Made by a program: the position numbers and the translations under genes
In this document: one piece after another, positions 13,488-23,654 of the stretch
Numbering within the stretch: the stretch's first letter is position 1
How the letters are laid out: each line of letters starts with the position of its first letter
Assembly: GCA_033439265.1 (NCBI GenBank)
Contig: JAVTVX010000010.1
Coordinates: 21,937,056-22,001,055, forward strand
DNA: 64,000 nt
Direction: 5' to 3'
Source of the DNA: Dillenia suffruticosa
Taxonomy: Eukaryota > Streptophyta > Magnoliopsida > Dilleniales > Dilleniaceae
Notes under the pieces: model-generated
Database searches by the model: none
What the model saw: only the letters and a program-made list of their open reading frames with translations
Told to the model about the DNA's origin: nothing

Positions 13488-14492
13488 ATGCTGCTCTCTG
13501 GGACTTGAAGAATACAAATACCACAAAAATTTGCAGACTGCAGTACAGAAATTAACTACAAGTTTTCATTTATCACCCATTGTCATTTTTGAAGTTCTTC
13601 TGTAGATACAAAGCAATCGATAGTAGTTTAGTGCATATCATCATCAGAGTCGGGAATTCTGTAGAGAATATAGATGTTTGTTGTACCTTATTTCGGGCTA
13701 GGAAATATTTGTAACAGAGCTCAGCAAATATGAAGGAAAATAAGACCGTCCTGATTGTGAGGCATCAGTATTTAAATAAAATGGGAAAATTTTCACAGCC
13801 TCTGTAACCTTCTCAATTAGTTATTTCTGTGGACACTTTTATGATTATTATCACTTTGTCATTGTGGATAACGCCAATGACCGTAACTGCTAATCTTTTG
13901 AAGGCGCAGGAGATTATACAGTGTTCAGTGTTTGTTGATGCATTCCTGTTGAGAAAGTTCTTTGTTTTGATTTACTTTTCCAACCACAGATTTGAGTTCG
14001 AGGCCTCTGGCGCCTTTTAAGACCTTTTCTTGTGCCCTTCGCTCAACGGTCGGACCTTCACGTGCTCTGGACTGGATGGGCAGACACGACTTGGGGCTGT
14101 TGGATGATCTGAAACTGGAGTCAAAAGTACATCGGATCTGGGACTTTCCTCTGTAGAAGAGGTTGAATTGGAAAGTGCTGGTGTTGATCTTGTTGAGGGA
14201 AGGTATGTAGGGGCTGCACAGGGTGAGTGCTTTCATGGGAGAGGTAACAGGTAAAAATGTACCTAGCCTTTATTCGTTGGTACTTTCTTTGTGGTAACCC
14301 CAGGGTTCATTAATCGCTTTGTTCACATATTGGGGACCAAGTCGATAACAGAATTATTTCATTTTCAAGTTGGAAATAGCATAGCAACACGAGGGTATGT
14401 GATAGGAAACGCTATATGCTTCTGGATCACGTGTCAATGACATGGCTTTAGAGATTTCATTTAGAAGAACATGCAATCAGTGAAAGAGCCAA

Positions 14493-14496
<4 letters not shown>

Positions 14497-14568
<72 letters not shown>
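14497..14568. repeat. (TC)36 microsatellite
   Basis: An uninterrupted 72-bp TC dinucleotide run, the longest perfect microsatellite in the window. It is likely polymorphic. Confidence 0.98.
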
Positions 14569-14573
<5 letters not shown>

Positions 14574-15122
14574 TTCGAGTAAAAAGAAATCACTCGATTG
14601 AAAATCAAAGCTAGACATAATCATGCATTATGAGGTGTTAATCCACAGTTATAAGGAATGAATCACTACTTCTGTCGCATCTTGCCGTGCAGTTGAAGGG
14701 GTATAGGTTTCTGTTGTGACAGTACAACCTTTCCCGTCTCCAAGGCATTAGAATACAAATATGGTATCACGGTACACTTACGGGCAGTTGTGGGCATAAC
14801 TTAGTACTGCTATCCCAAAATAAGGTACAACAACTACTTCAAACCCAGATGTGCCTTTGCTAATTTCATGAGTATACATCCTGGTTTCTCTGGCATCATG
14901 TTGTAGGATCAAGTGTCTGTTCTTTTTACATGAAAAGTCGCTGACATTTGATAGTGCCAACCCATTGAGAGCGAATGGTAGAAAGGTTACGACCCTTCAA
15001 TTATTTGAGGGTGGGCATTTTCTCTATCATTTGTGAAGTTTCGTCTGCTCCGTCTCGCTGAAATTTTGAGCCCTCTGAGTCTGAATACTTCCTTTTAAAT
15101 TGCTGATGCATGGCCTGTTGTG

Positions 15123-15345
15123 TTTTTTTTTTTTTTTTTTTTTTGTCTTTTTATACTATACCGATCGATATACGAAATCATACCCGATTAATCATGATCT
15201 ATTGTGTTCCGTGACTAGGTATTCATGTCAATCGCATATTATTCTAATTATAAGGCATGTAGAATATTTTCATTAGATCAAGAGTTTGTGATCTTAGTTT
15301 TAGATTTATTTAGTATGTTAGAAATTTTGAATTTCTCTTGAGATA
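15123..15345 (-). mobile_element. degenerate SINE-family copy
   Basis: After a poly(T) run (the tail in reverse), the sequence reads CTATACCGATCGATATACG and then CCCGATTAATC. These are the same landmarks, in the same order and spacing, as the reverse complement of the 17933-18100 SINE. The tRNA-like end is badly eroded and I see no convincing target duplication. The right boundary is approximate. Confidence 0.45.
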
Positions 15346-16617
15346 GAGATGCTTGGAGGGTCTCTCCAATTGTGGTGATGCGAAACTAGTGCAACGTCTA
15401 CCTACCATAACCATAATTTACCTCTCTTCTCATTTTTAGCACAATGAAGAAAAAGCGAAGAAAACACCATCGTATCTATTAAATTTTTTGCGCAAGTCTT
15501 TAAAATTAGGAGCATGCAAGGACGGGGAGAAAAGTTGCCCTGAATTTTTTCTTTTCTTTTTTAAATATATGTAATTTAAATAATTGTAATTTTAAATATT
15601 TTTTTATCTTTTAAAATTTATAATTTTCACCCTTGTAAATATGGTTCCTAATATAATATATATATTCTACTTGGGGTTGCCGACCCATCAGCAACAATTG
15701 AACAAGTCAAGATGGTAAGTACAGAGGGTGTTTTGGATGTAAAATAAACAAATTTTATGGGTAATAGGTTTTTCATTTTTGATGTAATTTTAAAATTTTC
15801 GAGCACTTTGGTTTCATTTTCATAATATATTTAAAGTCTTTTAAATTAAAATTTTAGTTTGGTGTAAGCACATATCTGTCTTTATATAATTTTTTTTTCA
15901 CTAATTAAGAGGTATAATTTCTTTTTTAAATGAAAAAAAGGAACTAGCTGCCCCTAAATTTTTGAAAAAGTAAAAATTTAATATATACTTATCAAGCTAT
16001 TTCGATAAATGTCATTAAATTATAAATATCTCATGTGGTTAAAAATTTAAAAAATGCTTGTTAATATCATTTTAGAATATTGTGTTTCTTAAAATTATAA
16101 TCTATCCACTACGTAATGAAATTGGTGGCTTAATATAAATTATTTAATAACGGTCAGTTGATTTAATGGGATGTGGTGTTAGATTTCTTAATTAAGATTA
16201 CAACAATTTAAACATAGAACAGACTATCGAAGAGTTAAAATTGCTCAATTAGTCCCCAACACCAACAAAATCCAATTTGCAATTATAAAATTCTTAAATA
16301 TGATCATAAAAACAACTGGAGGAGTTAAAATTCACACAATTTTTCACCAAAGATCGCTATCTTTTACGAGCTTCAGACTCTGCAAGTGCACTGCTAGAGG
16401 AAGACTCAACAAGGAGAAGATAAAAGAAAGAGATGAAGAGACCTTGGAGAAAAGGTGAACACAGTAAAATTTGAAGACCGAAAAGACCCAAAAGGAAAGT
16501 GAAAAAGAGGATAGGATTCTAAAAAATCCTGCGGAGAGTAGACCTAGAGAAGCCCACTTCGATGCGTGCCAACAAAACATTTTGTCCCATGACACGATTT
16601 CTCTGGTATATTACTAG

Positions 16618-16731
16618 AACATAAAATTAGAGTGTTCAAGAAGGAGTTTAGTGATCAAAATTTTTCTTTCTGATTTGGAGATTTCAGATTGATTCAAATA
16701 TCTGTACAAAAAAAAAAAAAACATAAAATTG
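16618..16731 (+). mobile_element. 88-bp tRNA-like SINE with target duplication
   Basis: The element at 16631-16718 ends in about 14 A and is flanked by AACATAAAATTAG (16618-16630) and AACATAAAATTGG (16719-16731), 12 of 13 identical. A B-box-like GATTCAAATAT lies near its 3' part and is followed by CTGTAC and the tail. This parallels the B box and ATGTACC of the 48281 element, and the length is nearly the same. The A box is degenerate. Confidence 0.6.
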
Positions 16732-17140
16732 GAAGATGTTGCCAACAAGTCCTTGTAACATTAGTTCCCAGAAATATCTTTGCCTATCAGAGACAACGAG
16801 AGAAAGAGAGAGAGAGAGGACATCTAATAACAGCCAAAGAAAAAATCCACATCCTCATGGTCCGACCATGTACATCTTGGGACGTGCTTTTCCAGCTCAA
16901 CTCAACCCCATTGGGTTTGACCCGCGCTGTGGGTGACGGAGACTAGAGATGGAGCAATTGCATGTGCAGATATTGTTTTACAAAAATGGGCCCCTTCAGC
17001 TTTTCGTCATCCACGTTGGCCCCCTGGGGCCCAACCCAAACTCCTTCTAGGAAGCTGCCCGATGCCGAGTGCCCACCTCCACCTCACTTTTATTAAAAGA
17101 AAATTTCAGTAGATATATATCCTCACAGCCAATGATTCGC

Positions 17141-17198
17141 AAGAAAAAGGTGCACACTTTCACCAAAAAAAAAAAAAAAGAAAAAGATGCACACATTT
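17141..17198. repeat. micro-insertion: CACC-poly(A) between diverged direct repeats
   Basis: The left copy AAGAAAAAGGTGCACACTTT (17141-17160) and a right copy at 17178-17198 differ by one substitution and one inserted base. Between them lies only CACC plus about 13 A. It is interpreted as an old target-site duplication around a tail-only retroposed fragment. Confidence 0.55.
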
Positions 17199-17396
17199 AA
17201 TATCTATCTTCTAGGTTTGGAAGCCCATAAGATTACACAATTGCTTTATCGTGCAAATAATAAACCTAATGAAAAAAGGCTGTTTATTATATATATATAT
17301 ATATATGAAATTATAAGATATTATCAGCTTTATAATATCTCTTAGCAGAAACTCTCAAGTTTTTATAACCTATGTTTTAATTTTTGAGTGAAATGA

Positions 17397-17880
17397 GTAG
17401 AGCTGTCGATAGAGGGCCAATGGGCCCGGCAGTAGCCCAGCTGGGCTTAAGAAATAGAGTCCAAAATTTACAAGTTTAGTTCTTAAAAGGGACAATTTAA
17501 TGGTCACAACTCTGTTTTTCCAGTTCCATAATCTAGGTTTCGAATCTTATATAACAAAAAAAGAAAAAAATTTACAAGTTTAATTCCCGATCAACTGATA
17601 TTTCTCTATGATAAATTTTTTTGTGAATTTTTTTTTTCAATATCAAATCATGTATAATTCATAATTCTGGCAACCCAGGGATATATTTAATGGGTATGAA
17701 TATCAATATATTTAAAACTATTATTAGTTTTTTGAAGTACAAGAAGAAGCACCGCGTGAATTTTTTTTTTTTGTTCTTAAAATATGGCCCAGCCCGGCCT
17801 GACCTAACTAGGCTCAAGAAATAGGATTGGGCCGGGCCCGGTCTTTTACTATATGGGCTCAAAAAATCAAGCCCGGGATA
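17397..17880. mobile_element. candidate non-autonomous DNA element (hAT-like, GGGCC-rich subterminal repeats)
   Basis: It begins AGTAGAGCTGTCGATAGAGG and is followed by GGGCCCGGC and AGCCCAGCTGGGCTTAAGAA. Near the far end, GGCTCAAGAAATAGG, GGGCCGGGCCCGG and GGGCTC recur in related form. Plant hAT-type MITEs often start with an AGAGCTGTCAA-like end and carry subterminal GGCCC repeats. I cannot see a clean terminal inverted repeat or an 8-bp target duplication, so the boundaries are guesses. An 88-bp SINE sits inside it. Confidence 0.3.
17463..17582 (+). mobile_element. 88-bp tRNA-like SINE with target duplication
   Basis: The element at 17479-17566 is flanked by AAAATTTACAAGTTTA on both sides (17463-17478 and 17567-17582). 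The four leading A are ambiguous with the tail, so at least 12 bp are secure. It contains a B-box-like GGTTTCGAATC, followed by TTATATAAC and an A-rich tail. The A-box region (TGGTCACAAC) is degenerate. Length, box positions and tail match the elements at 16631 and 48281. Confidence 0.65.
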
Positions 17881-17917
17881 TAAGCATTTGTGTGATAATC
17901 AGATTTTATAAGATTTT

Positions 17918-18115
17918 ATAAATGAAATTATACCAACGGTCAATTAGTATAATGAGATGTGCTACTAACTTTCTTAACCAAGATCTCGGGTTTAACTCTA
18001 CTTAGACATGGAGCAGATTTCGTTGAACCACTACAAGTCTCAAACCAGATTAGTCGGATTATAATTTCAAATATCGATTAGTATAATATCAACAAAAAAA
18101 ATAAATGAAATTATA
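17918..18115 (+). mobile_element. 168-bp tRNA-derived SINE with perfect 15-bp target duplication
   Basis: The element at 17933-18100 ends ATATCAAC plus seven A and is flanked by a perfect duplication ATAAATGAAATTATA (17918-17932, 18101-18115). The head has an A-box-like TAGTATAATGAG and a B-box-like GGGTTTAACTC about 45 nt apart. The body contains CCAGATTAGTCGG, shared in inverted form with copies at 15123, 30485, 42304, 49342 and 63171. It is the best preserved member of this family here. Confidence 0.8.
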
Positions 18116-18150
18116 AGCATTTACTATATAAACAGATACTATAAGATTTA

Positions 18151-18154
<4 letters not shown>

Positions 18155-18209
<55 letters not shown>
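18155..18209. repeat. (GA)n microsatellite
   Basis: A 55-bp perfect GA run. A 30-bp CT run lies nearby at 18631-18660. Confidence 0.97.
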
Positions 18210-18211
<2 letters not shown>

Positions 18212-18625
18212 AAATAAGTGATGGCTTGTTGATGTTACCATATCATAGTCCTTTTTTCTGATTAATAACTATTAAAATTAATTGGTGCAACAAACTCAAC
18301 GAGTACATACCATTGTGTAGTGTATAATTAGGCCCTGGTGAAAGAGACTTTCGGGCCCTTAACAATATCATCAACTCTGCCTACATAAAGATGGACTGAT
18401 AGGACTACCTGTGGGATCAGCTTTGCCAAATTGGGTCCACGGTATGTTTCAACTCTCATCCAACCCCTAACCTCTCTTCCCCCACCCAGAAGATACAAGA
18501 ACCTGCAAAACAAAATTATCATTTTTTTTACGTGACCGAGAGAGTTCTTAATTTCTCCAAACATGTGTATCATCTCATAGTTCCCCAAGGTTTGCATTAA
18601 ATTTTTATGATCGTTGATAACGCCC

Positions 18626-18661
<36 letters not shown>

Positions 18662-20281
18662 ATTTGTGATTGTTTCATTAATTTAAAAGAATATCAAAAT
18701 GCTAATTTTTGTGGTAAAACAACTTGATTTAAGTAACAAATTCTTAATTTTCTTAGAGTATGAGTTGATTACATTGCTCATATAAGCACATTGAATTACG
18801 TAAGAGAAGAAAAATCTAATAAACGCCGCCCATTTTTATTAGATTTTGAAAAAAGAAATTATTGGCTTTTTTTAATAAATCTTTTTGGTATAAATTATTG
18901 ATATACAATAATCATCTAAATTCGATTAAATTTGATTTAAATCAAATTAAATTTTAAAGAATAAAACTATTTTAACATCTATATACAAGATGAATTTATT
19001 TAAAAAATTCATGTGTCATGTCACTAAATTAATCATCGCAGATGTTAGTTTCACTTGACAACGAATAATAGAAAAAATTAAAATTGTAAAACATTAGTTG
19101 TAGCGGTAGCCATTAGCCAATGGTTAGCTTCCAAGATTATTAATTAATCATGAACTATTTTCAATCACAAAAATCAAGATTGAGTTTTAGGCCTATGTAT
19201 TAATTTCTACCGACAAGAGGGTGCGACAAGACATTCTTGGTAAACCCAGAAATATCTATAATTTTTCTATTGATTTTTACCCTTTGGTAAGAATGTTTAA
19301 AAAAAAATCCAAAGATAAACGTAATCGTATGTGGGAGCGCAGCAGGGCAAACCAAGGAAGCTAATCTAGAGTGCATGTAGCCTGGGAAGACGTGTCTGCA
19401 AACCTAGATTTTTCTTATGTTTGATGGAACATTTGCTCAACCGTCCACCTCGATTTGTAATTTCAAGTGGGGTAAAGTTTGGGAAATCAGAGGTTGTAGC
19501 TAGCTTTATGGTTATGATCACTCCAATATGTGTACTGTTTCTCACCTATTTTTTTGAAATCTGCATGTGACTCTTTTATTATTGTTTCCGATCTTCTCGA
19601 ATCCTCTTTCCGATGAAAACATCATAAACCATTTTCTTCGAGAATTGAAAAAAAAAATTGCAAAACAATAACAAGAGTATTTCATATTTCAGTGACAACG
19701 TTGATCATGCCTTAATGTGCATATATGCTCAGAGTACGTGTGCGGAGCCCAACTACATTAGGACTAAATGAAGTGTTTGAACTGCAAGAGAATAAACGAT
19801 GTAGTTCGGGTTGTGAAAAAATGTATCGAACTATGTCTTGATTTTGCCTTTTTATAGTTAGAATTTTGTGAGAGATTTAAGGGGGGGGGGAGTAGAGATT
19901 GGCATTGGGGAGGGGTGATTTCTTTGATGGGCTTGCCTAATACATGTATTTTCTTTAAACAATCTTCATAAAAAAAATTAATACCTGGGAATGCAAGATT
20001 TGTTATTATGACCTAATTTGAGGTTGATTAGGGATGGCCGATGATTCTTGTCATAAAGTTGGGGCGCCCAGAAATCCTCCCCCACTCCACCCCAAAATTT
20101 GAAAAAAAAAAATTAATGTGTATATTTTCAATAATATTTTAACAAATATTATTAAAACTATTAAAAAAGTTAAAAATTTTTAAGATATGGTTGACTCTGT
20201 TAAGAATACAAATTCGTCTTTGCGGACAGAATAACCATAATCACCTATGATTCTCTTTATCAACAATTATAGGTTATATAG

Positions 20282-20333
20282 ATGAGAGGAGGAAGCCAGT
20301 TGAAACAATGAGAGGAGGAAGCCAGTTGAAACA
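20282..20333. repeat. 26-bp perfect tandem duplication
   Basis: Two adjacent identical 26-bp copies, each starting ATGAGAGGAGGAAGCC, lie about 390 bp upstream of the SAUR start codon. The identity indicates a recent duplication. Confidence 0.95.
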
Positions 20334-20376
20334 ATAGGGTAAGATTTGAGTAAGTTCAGCTAATGACTATAAGATT

Positions 20377-20422
20377 GATAAACTGTAAAGACTATTACCA
20401 AAAAAAAAGATAAACTGTAAAG
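20377..20422. repeat. micro-insertion: 18 bp ACTATTACC-A9 between perfect 14-bp repeats
   Basis: GATAAACTGTAAAG occurs perfectly at 20377-20390 and 20409-20422. The 18 bp between are ACTATTACC followed by nine A. The structure of target duplication, tiny 3' end and poly(A) is that of target-primed reverse transcription, with almost nothing of the template copied. Confidence 0.65.
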
Positions 20423-20613
20423 GCTTGACAAGACCATCTAAAGGGACGTTTCATAGATTACATGAAAGCTAGAACGCTTCAATCACGTGCACTGGTCTCT
20501 CATATTTACACCAAAGTCAGTCTGACCCATGTCCTTTTTTGCTCTCTCTCTCTCTCTCTCTCTCTCCCGAAGGCAACCATACACCTTATCTTTCCAACTC
20601 TCCTAGTGCACAC

Positions 20614-20622
20614 TATATATAA
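20614..20622 (+). promoter_or_regulatory. TATA box of the SAUR gene
   Basis: TATATATAA lies 103-111 bp upstream of the ATG at 20725, the position expected for a SAUR with a leader of about 75 nt. A CT microsatellite at about 20542-20566 lies just upstream. Confidence 0.7.
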
Positions 20623-20724
20623 TGCACACTAGCATACGGTAGGTAATACACTCAAAGCATTAACACATTACCCAAAGCCACAACCCCCCCCCCCCTTCAA
20701 CCTCCAAAAAAAAGAAAGCAAAAT

Positions 20725-21165
20725 ATGGCTAAGCATAGAAGCAATGCGAAGAAGAAAAATGGCATTGTGAATCTCAAAATTGTAGTAGAGAAGTTGCAAA
20801 AGAGTCTCTCACTAGTGAAAAAATCATCGACAAATTTCGAAGATTATGAAGAGATTAGTGAGACTAATAATGTTCCTGACGATGTAAAAGAAGGTCACTT
20901 TGCGGTGATTGCTGTGGATGACATTAACGAGCCCAAAAGATTCGTGGTGCCATTGAGTTATCTAACACATCCTGATTTTGTGAGACTACTAGAACAATCA
21001 GCTGAAGTGTATGGTTTTGATCATGAAGGTGCATTGACTGTCCCTTGTAGACCAAGCGAGCTTGAGATGATTTTGGCCGAGAGATGGGAGGAGAGAGATC
21101 AGTCTTCCTCTACTGTTGGTGTAAAGTGGGGGGTCTCTTACAACAAGATGGTGCGGAGTTGCTAA
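20725..21165 (+). CDS. SAUR-like small auxin-up RNA protein
   Basis: An intronless ORF of 146 aa. SAUR proteins are short, often auxin-induced, plant-specific regulators; the better studied ones promote cell expansion by inhibiting PP2C.D phosphatases and so activating the plasma-membrane proton pump. The conserved SAUR core spans about residues 50-116: VPDDVKEGHFAVIAV, then PKRFVVPLSYLTHPDFVRLL, then YGFDHEGALTVPCRPSE. The N-terminus is lysine-rich (KHRSNAKKKNG) and a 25-residue tail follows the core. The lack of introns and a close TATA box are typical of the family. The start is the only ATG before the basic N-terminus. It resembles the group of Arabidopsis SAUR42/76-78; I cannot assign a precise orthologue. 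Confidence 0.92.
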   Translation: MAKHRSNAKKKNGIVNLKIVVEKLQKSLSLVKKSSTNFEDYEEISETNNVPDDVKEGHFAVIAVDDINEPKRFVVPLSYLTHPDFVRLLEQSAEVYGFDHEGALTVPCRPSELEMILAERWEERDQSSSTVGVKWGVSYNKMVRSC

Positions 21166-23654
21166 GGACCTGTAGATGCATTCCTCTCTCTCTCTCTCTC
21201 CCCCCCCCCCCTTTTGATCATATTTTGTAATAATACTTGTTTATTATCCATTGTAACCTGGTCCCAATTTGTGGAATATCAAATTATTCTTCCATTTTTG
21301 AATTATTTTTTGAAATTTAGATATTAGTTCCGTGCGAATCATATCTAGCAACAAGTGGAATTATAGGTTTATAGTATTCTTTTAACTAAACGAACTCTTA
21401 ATCTTTTCCTCTTAATTTTCATAACGATAATGATCTTAGTCAACTAATTTTTATTTGACAAAAGATATTTGCACCGCATGCCTAAAAATTGATGATCTAC
21501 GGGTACCTAGGACATAATGGAAGAATAATGGAAAGCCATGGCCATGGTTGCAATTTTAGAAAAATCAAGCCTTTCATCAACAATTCATTCAAGACTCGAC
21601 CTAACTTTATTATGCAGATAGAAGTATTAAGCGTAATCCTGCTTACTGAACCACCACCTCAAACATAAAATTTGGAACTTGTTTATCTTCATAATCTTGT
21701 TTAAGATTTTCTTTGTTAATTTAGTTAAATGAGTTAAAGTCTAATTTTTCTATAAATTAAAGTTAACCCAACTCACCTTAGAGATAATGATAAATGACAC
21801 ACTTCCAAGATTGCCCGATTTTAGTAGGGCGGAGACTTGACTTTTTGGACTAAAAGAAAAATAAATAGTAATAATTATTGTTTTGATTTAAATGTGTGAT
21901 TAATGGGTTTTATGATTCCTTGCTTTAGGCTTTTTAGTGCTTCGAAATTGGCTTGAAGATGTAGAATGATTTCTAGCTGAATACATTTCAGGTAGGTTGT
22001 AGTGACGAAACTTTGAGCCAGATTTTGAGGTTTTCAATCGAAAATAGAATCTTAAGAACCACAAAAACCTTAACATGGCTCCATATCGACCCTGTGTCGA
22101 ACCTTTTGTGTCTCATGTGATAAAAGAAAAAAAAAATGTAAAAGTCGCAGATCTAGAGGAGAGAGAGAGTGAGGCCAAAGAGAGAGAGAGAGAGAGAGTA
22201 CATAGAAATTTGTCAAAATAAGAGGAAGCTATAAAAAGAAAGATGAGAGAAAATAAATATTATTAAATATCAAAAGGCTGCATTGAGCTTGATGGAGCTT
22301 GCTTCTATGGCTGGAAAAGAAAATTTTGTGTCGAATATCAATCGATGCTATATGATCTTTAAGAAGCATTTTTACTAAAAATACTGAAATTCATGGCTAG
22401 AAATCTTAAAATATCATATTAAACTTTTTCAACATCGTATATTTTTAAAAAATTATAACATCCATGCTAACTATCCCCACACGTTATACTAGGCCTCAGG
22501 AAAATGTTTAGGCACCATTTTTTTTGCTACACCGGTTGTGATTTTTTATGGGTTCTATCAGTATCTTATTCGACTCAAAATCGCTCAAAATTCTTACATT
22601 CCGAGGCAACATGTGCCCATCTGTTTTTGATAAGCTCTCTTCATAAATTGTTGTTCATGTAAAACATAGGGCCTGTACTGTAGATCGGAGAGACATTTTT
22701 TCTTCTTTTTTTTTTTGGTTACAGTAGTAGATTGGAGAGACATGGCCCTCGTTTGTTTTTGACAATGTTTTCGACTGTCTACTATTAAATTCTGCCGCTA
22801 TTAGCAACATTCTTATTTCGATTTCAGAAAATTTAGTCATCTTCTAAGTCGGGATCTCCCTCTTACTGGGACGAAGCTTAAACCTCAGCTTTTCTGAAAT
22901 GCCTGTGATCTCTACTAGCAGGGTCAAGCTTAAGCCAACCATTGGCCCCATTTCCAGACATTTCCAGACTGGCACGATCCATCAACTTGAACTTATAAGA
23001 TCAACATCTACGGTAAACAAACATGATGCCACTCCCAAAGGATAGCATCTCACTATTTTAACCATTGTCATCTCCCCCACCCACATGCATTCTAGTTCTA
23101 TTTCTTCTTCTGTCAGTGATTACTCGACCCTTATTTTCTGGGTGGATTGTAAACTGAACCATCACCCCCCTTATTCAATACTAAAATAGATTACGCATGC
23201 ACGAAAAAACATGTCAGCCCTGCATCCATATGCAACAGGAGCCAAAAGAAAGAAATACTTGAGATACCATGATCCATCATTAAGTATTAATAAATTAATA
23301 ACTCATTCAGTCGGTGATCAAAACCATCATCCGACATTATGAGGCGTACTTATATATCCCCTCGGTCAACAACCAAGACCAGGGAACAAATATTCCCCTT
23401 TTCTTTTAAGAATATTATGAATATATTTTTCTAGGTAGCAAGAAAAAAACATCACTACCCATCTACTACCAAGCATTAGAGAGTAAACCCTTAAGCTTTA
23501 ATGGATAACGAAGCTGGCTTCCCATTCTCCTCTGCAAGCACAGGCTGCAATCCATCCTGTGGCTTGAGCATTGTCCGGCAAACAACCAAAAATTGGGGCT
23601 TCCAGCACTAGTAGGAATTTGAAAAGGCAAGCGTAGAGCATCTACCATCTGGAT
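21166..23654. other. intergenic region and 3' UTR of the ABCF1-like gene
   Basis: AT-rich with no recognisable gene. The right part, from about 23460, should be the 3' UTR of the minus-strand ABCF1-like gene. C-rich and CT runs lie just after the SAUR stop (21183-21211). GA runs occur near 22160-22198. Confidence 0.55.

Larger units (their letters stand above)
13488..20613. other. 7.1-kb gene-free, repeat-rich intergenic region
   Basis: No convincing coding region was found. The 103-aa minus-strand ORF at 13925-14236 and the 83-aa ORF at 16344-16595 resemble nothing known and lack supporting gene structure. The stretch holds microsatellites at 14497, 18155 and 18631, poly(A)/(T) tracts, two 88-bp SINE-like elements, a 168-bp SINE, a GGGCC-rich candidate MITE and several small duplications, listed separately. 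A short piece at about 16125-16190 resembles the head of the 168-bp SINE. Confidence 0.6.

Noticed and set aside
13925-14236. 103-aa minus-strand ORF
   Set aside because: No known motif, overlapping plus-strand frames are equally open, and no promoter or splice context supports it.
13488-20613. LTR retrotransposon or large DNA transposon
   Set aside because: No reverse transcriptase, integrase or transposase motifs and no long terminal repeats seen in this or the other gene-free stretches.
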